A DNA stretch of 64,000 nucleotides from Trichobilharzia szidati (lineage: Eukaryota > Platyhelminthes > Trematoda > Strigeidida > Schistosomatidae): positions 143,068,920 through 143,132,919 of the forward strand of contig OX235279.1 in NCBI GenBank assembly GCA_944472155.2, in the 5' to 3' direction. Under the pieces are notes generated by a model. The model did no database searches, was not told where the DNA came from, and was given only the letters and a program-made list of their open reading frames with translations. This document shows, one piece after another, positions 57,096-64,000 of the stretch (within the stretch, counting starts at the first letter, position 1; the number at the start of each line of letters is the position of its first letter). The position numbers and the translations under genes were made by a program.

Positions 57096-57239
57096 AGTGA
57101 AGTCATCTTGATAAAAAAGCCAAAACTTTGGATTTTAAGCAAAAAATATTCTAAATATTCTAATTTTACTGGACTGTCAAACACATTTCCAGCTAAGTAA
57201 TGATACAGTTATTTTGGTTATATTATAATATTTTTACGC

Positions 57240-57400
57240 ATTCTTTGTAATCTGAATGGAATATAGGGCTTTAGCAGCACATAAGCATTGTCATCACTTT
57301 CAGCTAGCTCATCGACTGCCCATTTATTTCTCATATGGTCTTCTTTTTATCATATTAGGGTACCTTTCAGGTTCCATTTGAGGGGCCGACATTTTATGTC
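57240..57400 (-). mobile_element. RTE-type LINE 3' remnant
   Basis: GAATGGAATATAGGGCTTTA, TCATATGGTCTTC and GGTTCCATTTGAG landmarks on the plus strand, in the family order. Short and decayed. Confidence 0.5.
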
Positions 57401-58015
57401 ATTTGAAGAAAACTAACGCCCGCTATGCTGGTTATGTTGTCATTAATCCTGTTGTAACTCAACTATTCACTGAAGTTTCAGTCTTAGTCTTGTCGCATAA
57501 ATTAAATGAGAGATGAATGATAACAGAATTAAAGAGAGCTAGGCAAGAAGGCTAATTTTTAGGTCAAAATGACGAATATATTCGATGAAACGAGAAGTAA
57601 TAGTGTGTTGCTATTCGTTTGGAAACCAAATTTGCGGAGGGAAGTTTGATATTATGGTTGTGTTCATGTATCCATTAGGATACACGTTGCGTTACTTTCT
57701 TTGAGTGAGAAGTCCGAAGTTTGTCACCCTCAATTACTAGGTCAGATCAGAGAATTGACTTCTGAATTCACTTGGAAATGCGTTCAACTGCCTTTTTGAC
57801 ATTCAGTCAGCTCACAATTCAATAATTCAATGCAGATTTCCTTGTAACTACAAGTTTTTACTCGACTGGTGTGAATTTTTCTTTAAGATGACACCGTAAC
57901 TAATTTAGATAACCATTCCTCTGGAGACGTTTAGTCATAGTGCAGTATAGTTATTGTTATTACAACAACAAAAAAGAAAACGTCGAGTCAGTTTTGGATA
58001 TGCAAATGAAACTTT
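57401..58015. other. Intronic DNA without recognised elements
   Basis: Within intron 2; no ORF or repeat recognised. Confidence 0.5.
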
Positions 58016-58017
58016 TT

Positions 58018-58248
58018 TTCTCTCCTTCACGTTCCTCAGTGGGACATAGGGCTTCAAGCTAGTGGCTTGAAGTTTCTGTAGCAGTGTTTATTTTACAGGA
58101 TGGGGTTGCTAGCCTCATGTCCGACCTTTCCTCTTCACCAGCATTATTTCTGGCTTAGCGAGTCAAAGGAGTACGTCGGCCGGGGATAGAACCTTGGACC
58201 ATGTGCATGGTCGGCGAGCGTCCTAACCGCTATGCCACGGACGCACAA
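58018..58248 (-). mobile_element. SINE family 2, complete copy (minus strand)
   Basis: Mirror of the 39660-39895 copy: end GTGGGACATAGGGCTTCAAG at the left, head with box B GGTTCTATCCCCGG and GTGCGTCCGTGGCATAGCGG at the right. It lies about 250 bases before exon 3. Confidence 0.75.
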
Positions 58249-58500
58249 ATGAAACTTAATACAGTGTAAAGATACTCATAATTTTGACAGTTACCTTCAT
58301 GACTTATCAAATATGAGAGACAACAGTATTCAACATTTCAAAAAAACCCTGCTTGAGAACTGATCCAAGCAGTGAGGTTGGGCTTTCCTTAACAAATAAA
58401 TAGATGTGACATTTCCCATCTCATTTATACTATTTCTACTCACTTAATTTCTCTCTTTTCTTACTTGACTGTTTACCGTCGAAATAAAACCCAATACTAG

Positions 58501-58956
58501 CTGAATATAATATTCCGTGATTCGGCCGAGTGTTCTGTCTCGCAAACGTCGACGACCGATCAGTCAACACTGACATTTGACGATACCTCCTTTTCAAACA
58601 GTGGTATACTTTCATTCTGCGAACCTCATGCCCGTGTATTTCGTACTAAAAATGCTTACATCAACATCTATCCTGTTGAACTAGTTATCACCGGTGAAGA
58701 TGGCAGTTTAAAACCGATAAGTGCTGACTTCGTTGATGATTATCTAAATTCATTCAGCGTTAACCCTACCAAACAGACGTATGATTTCACTATATTATTT
58801 CCATTAAAAGCGTGTAATCTCATAGGATTGTCAGTTCCATGTCCAAATAAAGCAGAATATTTTATAGAAACTGTTTATGGTAAAAATTATCTTAAACCTA
58901 AATATTTGTGTAACTTATTCAATGGAAAATGGGAATTAAATAAAAAGTATTACTAA
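58501..58956 (+). CDS. LicD / fukutin-related protein, exon 3 (C-terminus)
   Basis: 152 codons including the TAA at 58954-58956. The phase-0 start agrees with the donor at 55059. The reading LSFCEPHARVFRTKNAYINI and IYPVELVI fits the central LicD fold, and GLSVPCPNKAEYFIETVYGK followed by NYLKP matches the conserved end of the family (a PCP...Y-G-xx-Y..P block). The 441-residue total is in the range of animal FKRP/LicD proteins. No consensus AATAAA follows within 250 bases. The weakest point is the exact acceptor. Confidence 0.8.
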   Translation: MNIIFRDSAECSVSQTSTTDQSTLTFDDTSFSNSGILSFCEPHARVFRTKNAYINIYPVELVITGEDGSLKPISADFVDDYLNSFSVNPTKQTYDFTILFPLKACNLIGLSVPCPNKAEYFIETVYGKNYLKPKYLCNLFNGKWELNKKYY

Positions 58957-59760
58957 AAAAAAATTGGTAATTTTCTTTTGTCACAGTTTCTAAGAAGCTT
59001 AAGCATGAATATATTTTGCTAAATAGTTTTGTACTTATGAGTAGTATGTGCATTACAACTAAAATGTACGGAGTTAGTAGAACTGTCGTTTCAATAGCCA
59101 TCAGCGTTTAACATATTAAGTAACATTTCTTTGTAAGAAATATTAATACTATCTGCCTTTGTTGTAAAAATAAGACCCATCAGTGAAACTAAATCCTTTC
59201 TTCAGTGAGTCATCTTCAAAAGCTGTAAAACGGTATTCCGTCAAGCAAAGATATTATTTACCGAAATGATATCATAGGGCTTGAAACTCATGAAAATGGC
59301 GAAATTAAACCGTCACAAATGGGATAGCCTGGTGCATAGGTTCAAACACTTGCTAAATATTAAGGTGATAATACTTAAGATTGGCTAACAGAGAGCTGGA
59401 CAAAAACACCAACGTGAAATATGGCGCAGAGGTGAAACAGTTCAAATCATCATACGCCGTACTATTTCGTATAGAGGAAGTGAATATGAATAAACCGATA
59501 TTTGACTAAGCAAAAAAGGATATTCAATGAAAGAGAAGAATTAAATGACGATGTTTTGGATAAAGCTCAGTGACAGAGTTTTAATCTTCTTATGAATCAC
59601 AAGCTCTATATACCTACTCTCTTCACGACGTCTGCTGTAGAACTTTTCTCATACAGGCTGCACTAAATTTCACAGTCGCCTATTTTAATGTTACCTTAGA
59701 TTGTACCATTTAGAGTGTTGTTGAAGGTGTTGAGGTACGCAGCTGAAAAAATTGAATAGT
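58957..59760. other. Downstream of the LicD-like gene
   Basis: Presumed 3' untranslated and intergenic sequence, AT-rich. No gene recognised. Confidence 0.45.
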
Positions 59761-59764
59761 GGTG

Positions 59765-59905
59765 AGTTTAGTGATGATGAGCTGATTGTGTGCGTACTAC
59801 TGAAGAGTCCAAAACTAAGACAAAACAGCTGTTGAGTACTCTCAGGTTTTTCAATGGTTCTCTAACCGATGTCACTTCGTGATGAAATCCTGTAATAAAA
59901 CGGAA
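59765..59905 (+). mobile_element. SINE family 1 tail fragment
   Basis: Has GTGCGTACTACTGAAGAGTC, GAGTACTCTCAGG, GGTTCTCTAACCGATGTCAC and GATGAAATCCTG in the order of the copy at 148-500, without the tRNA-like head. Confidence 0.6.
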
Positions 59906-60780
59906 CCGGGTTATTTCATTCGAGTGCTTGTGCTTACTATTTTCTAGAATACAAAATACATGAAAATGCTTTATGATTTGAACTCCAGAGTTAATCTGCC
60001 AATTCACTCATTTTCTTACACATTTTCAGCAAGAAGAATGTTTTATTTATCGCATCCTCTAATCATTTTTATGGAAGTTTTCGTTTGAAATGTGCTGTAA
60101 TAAATCATCACATTTTACTAGATCATCTAGGCCTTTAAAACGAGATGTCCACATTTGTTAGAGGGACTTAGCTTTTAAGCTCCTAAAGGTAATTCTGCTT
60201 AGACCTACCAATTTCGAATTAACATAGGCATACAATCTTGGTAATAACAGAATGAATCAAGAAAACCGGAAGACTACTACATTTTACCCAGTGTATCTGT
60301 ACAATGAAATCAAAAATACATTTCGGAATATTAACGTTACTATGGAATGACTGGAGCATTCAAGAGCCTTTACTAAAATCATATATCAGCCTGAGGATCA
60401 GGAGGAAAACCAAACAACAACTTTATATCTTGCTAAAGGTTTCATCTGAGAGTGGGGAATTTCATGTTTCAATCTGCTAATTGCATCTGTCGATATCAGG
60501 AGATAGTACAACAGATGACTAGACAGTTTGGTGTAATATATTTCTCCTAGGATTTTGTCTCCCCAACTTGAGACGCTATTTATCATTGAAATATCATTTG
60601 GCGAAGTTCAACAATAGCGTCCCGGGAGTGCGAATGCTATAATGACCTCGAACGCATGACAGTTGCTGGCTAACTTCACCAGTCATTATCATAGCTGAAA
60701 TATCAACGCTATTCACCAGCCAAGCAGCAAATTTCACCCAGATCATGTTTTTAAGTAATGTTTGATTAATGTGTTAATAG
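59906..60780. other. No supported gene
   Basis: AT-rich; nothing recognised. Confidence 0.5.
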
Positions 60781-60784
60781 CTCA

Positions 60785-60905
60785 TTAGCGTCAGGATTAC
60801 GGTTAAGGTAAGTTTTGGGTTAGGATCAGGGTTATAATTAGCATTAGGGCTAGAATTATGATTTGGATAAGTGTTGTCACTAGGGTCACGATTAGGGATA
60901 GATTT
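60785..60905. repeat. Degenerate TTAGGG-like tract
   Basis: Repeated GGTTAGG/AGGGTTA/TTAGGGCTAG-type words (for example TGGGTTAGGATCAGGG) spread over about 120 bases. Opposite strand orientation to the tract at 47.76 kb. Confidence 0.5.
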
Positions 60906-61595
60906 ATAGTTATGTCATTTATTTCAGTTTACTTTATTATCTACATTTTCCTGGTAAGTAGGCGTCGATCCTCTTACTGGAAACCATAGTAATTCAACCG
61001 AAGGCTTTGTGAAGGACTGCACAACAAGGAAAAGAGAGATGAACAATTCACAAAAACAGCTCATCTTCAGTCACCTTGGTCAACACATGCACAGAAACTA
61101 GTCTAACTTAGTAACTTATATTCCTCGTTATAACTGGGATGTATTTTTAAGTCATGTCACAGAAAGATGACGTGTTTAATGTGTTTTCATGCATCTTCTT
61201 GTAAATATACGTCATTTTTTGTGCAAAAGTTCCTCATTTTTATGATTGGCCGGCTGAAGGTCACCCATGAGTTCGCATCCTTTGGGACGCTATTGTTGAA
61301 GTTTGCCTGTCATTTTATTTTTGGTGCAGTCCTATTTTCTGAGCTGGGTGACTCACTGCACTTCGAGACAACATTTGCTACGCTTAATACAATGTGTGTT
61401 GATGTTTTCAACAATTCTCTAAAAACAGCATAATTGTCTGTCCTGACTAGCTTGATCAGGATATTTGGCCCAAATGCAGTGTGAAGTTAACGCTGAAAAC
61501 AACAAGACCAAAAATCACCCACCTGAGCTAAAAACACCTCTGTTATTTCAATATAATTATATTCAAGTATTAGTTTGTAGGGATTTGATTGATTG
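60906..61595. other. No supported gene
   Basis: An 88-codon ORF at 61167-61433 has no recognised domain. Confidence 0.45.
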
Positions 61596-61597
61596 GC

Positions 61598-61856
61598 TAC
61601 AAAATTTCATCATGAACCGTTGGAAAACCAGGCAGTACCGGACAGCCGTTTAGTCCCGGTCCGGGACTCTTCATCATTACCCACCCACCGGGGTTCAAAC
61701 CTGGGACCGCCAAGTTACAAGGCGAACCTGCAGACCATTAAGCCACTGGGACCCGATACAACGGTCCGTGGGTTCCAACTTCTGCCGATTTACAACATAG
61801 CGCGACCACTAGCTAGCGTCTTCGGCTAGTATTTGTCCTCACACCCGACCTACTGA
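61598..61856 (-). mobile_element. SINE family 1, left member of inverted pair
   Basis: The minus strand has GGGTCCCAGTGGCTTAATGG (61752-61733) and box B GTTTGAACCCC near 61695. To the right it includes GGCAGAAGTTGGAACCCACG and the AGTATTTGTCCTCACACCCG block. It abuts a copy in the opposite direction at 61857. Confidence 0.72.
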
Positions 61857-62085
61857 ATCGGCAGAAGTTAGAATTCATGGAGTATTGGATCGGGTCCCAG
61901 TGGCTTAATGGTCTGCCGGCACGTCGTGTAACCAGAAGGTCCTTGATTTGGAACCCGGTAGGTACGTGACATTGAAAAGTCCCAACGAAACAGCTCTCTA
62001 GTACTCTCAGATCTCTCAGTGGTTCTCTAACCGATGTCAGCTCATGATGAAATCCTGTAACCAATCAATCATATCCCTACAAACC
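61857..62085 (+). mobile_element. SINE family 1, right member of inverted pair
   Basis: Starts TCGGCAGAAGTTAGAATTCA, box A TGGCTTAATGG (61900-61910), a damaged box B (GATTTGGAACCC), and the body to GATGAAATCCTGTAACC. Confidence 0.72.
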
Positions 62086-62598
62086 AATATGTATAAATTT
62101 ATCTTTAAAGTGTTATCTTTCTTCATGCAAACGTTAAAATATGTAAATCGACGGAAAATAAACGAAAAGAACTCACTTAGAGTGTATACAGTTGGTTATA
62201 GCACTATCTAACTTCATTGTTTATCGCCGAGAAGTTGAGTCATTTAACAGGACGAATATTTTCTCAAATAGTCCATGCAGACATCTGAATTTTAGCCCTT
62301 TTGCTAGTAGGTAAATGAGTTAATGAAATCCCAGTCTTCACACATCTGTTATTTTTATTCTCATCTGGTAACAGTTTTTCCTTAGTCTCAGCCAACAGTT
62401 TACATTACATTCGAAGTTCTTTATATGTATACATATATACATATATCGTTTCCTTTGTTTTTAAACTTCATACTACTTACTACTGGCAAGTAGTAAAAAT
62501 TCATTTTGAAGTTTCTGTAGAGTTCGGATTGATTTTCCATAGATGAATCGCTAGCGCCACTCCCCATCTTCCCTATTTCTCTGGTCTTGGGGCTGACT
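62086..62598. other. No supported gene
   Basis: AT-rich with a TATACATATATACATATAT run near 62428-62446. Confidence 0.5.
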
Positions 62599-62599
62599 G

Positions 62600-63060
62600 G
62601 TACACTAGGTGAAGAAAAGCAAGGCAGACCTTCACTACCTAGAAATCACTGTGGAGATCAAATATACTCAGCATAGGAACAAGATTCAGATTTCCAACAC
62701 TAATATCAAGTCTGCTTTTCTCTCTGGGTCGCACACTTGGTGCACGTGTTATCAAAAGCATTTCCAACATCCAGATGAAGACTTTCACTAACAACAGAAA
62801 TTGCCCAGCACTGTAGATCACATGGGCGAAAATGATAAGCAACAAGGAACTCTGGGAACGAACCAACAAAGAACCCACTGTCCAACAAACACGCTAAAGG
62901 AAATGGAGAGAGACTGGACACACACACACACACTGAACAAACCACTGAGTAACATCACGTGCCAAGCAGTTCAGTAAGACTCTAGTGGGAAACGAAGAGT
63001 TCAGTTTGAGTTCGAATGAGACATGAGGGAGATCACGTGATGAGAAAATGAAAGCTCCCA
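62600..63060 (+). mobile_element. RTE-type LINE remnant (diverged)
   Basis: The plus strand resembles the C-terminal RTE region: KIQISNTNIKSAFLSGSHTW (compare KIRIFNSNVKSVLLYGSETW), then AAGGAACTCTGGGAACGAAC and GTAACATCACGTGCCAAGC. A CA dinucleotide run interrupts it at about 62918-62932. Confidence 0.65.
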
Positions 63061-63126
63061 ATAGCCTAGATACATCACTATTTGGGGTTTACAAATTCTC
63101 TTCACCACTCCTGTATGCAATTTATT

Positions 63127-63625
63127 ATATTATTGTTCCCTTTAGTTAGTAGAGGAACATAAGGCTTCAGCTGCACGTCTTAATTGCGTTCGGTTCTCTG
63201 CCAACATTTTCACCTGACTCCAAGTCTGCCCACAAACTTTTATCTCCTCTTTACATCACATCCTCCATATCACCATCGCACTGACCTCCAAATCGCCGCT
63301 TCTCATTCAGGTTCCACTCGAGCGATAGCCTGTCATGTGATGTCAATCGCTTGATGGTTTCCTCAGAGTATGGCCAATCCACCTCCATATATTCCTGCAT
63401 ATTAACTGCACATTTGGTTCCTACTGGGTTGGTTCGTTCATTGCCAGATATCCCTCACTATTGCTGATCTTTTGTGGCCGGTCACCTGATCATGACTAGT
63501 ATTGAGCGAAGACAGCTGTTGATGAAAGTGTGTAGTTTGTTCAAAGTGCTTCCCATGACGCGCCAAGTCTGTGATCCGCATAGTAGCTATAACTTCACAT
63601 AGGAATTGAAAATCCGGATCTTATG
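63127..63625 (-). mobile_element. RTE-type LINE 3' fragment
   Basis: Tail ATTATATTATTGTTCCC then TAGTAGAGGAACATAAGGC at the left; landmarks of the 3' region in order to GAAAATCCGGATCTTATGA, where it is 5'-truncated. Only frame fragments remain. Confidence 0.8.
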
Positions 63626-64000
63626 AATGCAATACAGTACTATATTTGGGACAGATCCTGCATTTTGGATTTGTACACGTAATGAGCCGTGGATTTATTT
63701 AGTCTAATGGTAGACTACGAATTATCGCTCCGAATTCCTTATAACATATTTAACAACACCAATAAATTATGATTTAAAATTTATACTACTCATTAGTAGC
63801 TTAAAAATTATCTCTTATTTGTACAGATGAAGTTCACAATTAATGGTTTGAAATACTTGGTCATTAGGTAAACAGCGTTCGTCGTTTTAAAGTTTAGTAT
63901 TTCCTAATATTTCAAAAAAATTAATCGGTGTTATTTATTTTTGGTGCAGATATCATAATAACGAGTTCATATGTTACCTTTTTTTAGTTGTTGTTAGTCT
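63626..64000. other. No supported gene
   Basis: AT-rich to the window end; nothing recognised. Confidence 0.5.

Larger units (their letters stand above)
55059..58500 (+). other. Intron 2 of the LicD-like gene
   Basis: GTAAGT donor at 55059, acceptor TAG at 58498-58500, phase 0. It contains five SINE or repeat R copies and RTE pieces. Alternative phase-0 acceptors are at 58529-58530 and 58562-58563; the strongest pyrimidine tract lies about 30-60 bases before 58500. Confidence 0.7.

Noticed and set aside
61167..61433. 88-codon ORF with hydrophobic stretches
   Set aside because: No family resemblance; could be chance in AT-rich DNA.
1..64000. CRISPR arrays, prokaryotic operons or phage genes
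   Set aside because: No regular spaced repeats or bacterial gene organisation; introns, SINEs, LINEs and PLEs show an animal genome.

Overview
The window is AT-rich, intron-bearing eukaryotic DNA from a blood fluke (Schistosoma or a close relative). The best evidence is a pair of S-alpha-type (Sm-alpha) satellite/SINE units at about 50.05-50.52 kb, carrying the schistosome hammerhead ribozyme (CTGACGAG, stem GTCC/GGAC, GAAA) beside an RNA polymerase III promoter. The repeat load also fits: many Penelope-like elements (PLEs), RTE-type LINE fragments and tRNA-derived SINEs. I cannot name the species.

Only two host genes are well supported. (1) A single-exon gene at 35855-37048 (+) encodes a 397-residue secreted, acidic, cysteine-free (after the signal peptide) protein with dibasic sites and helical segments; it resembles a granin or peptide precursor in general character only. 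(2) A three-exon gene spans 48863-58956 (+). Its splice phases agree across both introns, and together the exons encode a 441-residue type II membrane protein of the LicD / fukutin-related (FKRP-like) family. The family motif is split across intron 1 and is only seen after joining the exons. Its introns (5.3 and 3.4 kb) are packed with retroelements, including an intact-looking hammerhead ribozyme in the sense orientation.

Layout. 0-4.5 kb: SINE copies and unassigned DNA. 4.5-6.3 kb: PLE-A, with one in-frame stop, inverted-repeat flanks and a nested 163-bp insertion with a 13-bp target duplication. 6.3-8.5 kb: nothing firm. 8.5-9.8 kb: RTE fragment. 9.8-12.5 kb: PLE-B, the most complete PLE. 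14-15 kb: repeat R and PLE-C. 16.7-17.3 kb: RTE. 18.5 kb: inverted SINE chimera. 19.1-22.7 kb: PLE-D and PLE-E head to head, then a CR1/jockey-like LINE 3' end. 22.8-28.3 kb: RTE remnants, PLE-F with 355-bp inverted arms, and an RTE nested in an RTE. 29.4-33 kb: PLE-G, PLE-H, PLE-I. 33.9 kb: RTE remnant. 35.9-37 kb: secreted-protein gene. 37-48.8 kb: mostly unassigned, with SINEs, RTE and PLE pieces and a telomere-like tract. 48.9-59 kb: LicD-like gene. 59-64 kb: SINE pair and RTE pieces.

The transposon classes are interlinked. The SINEs end in sequence resembling the 3' end of one RTE subfamily, so that LINE probably mobilises them. Most PLE copies are 5'-truncated, and two are joined to inverted copies of their own 3' region. 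Several PLE 3' ends carry a hairpin followed by GAAAC, often GAAACGTC, resembling a degenerate hammerhead ribozyme. Boundaries of repeats are approximate (often +/-20-50 bases) because they were judged by eye.
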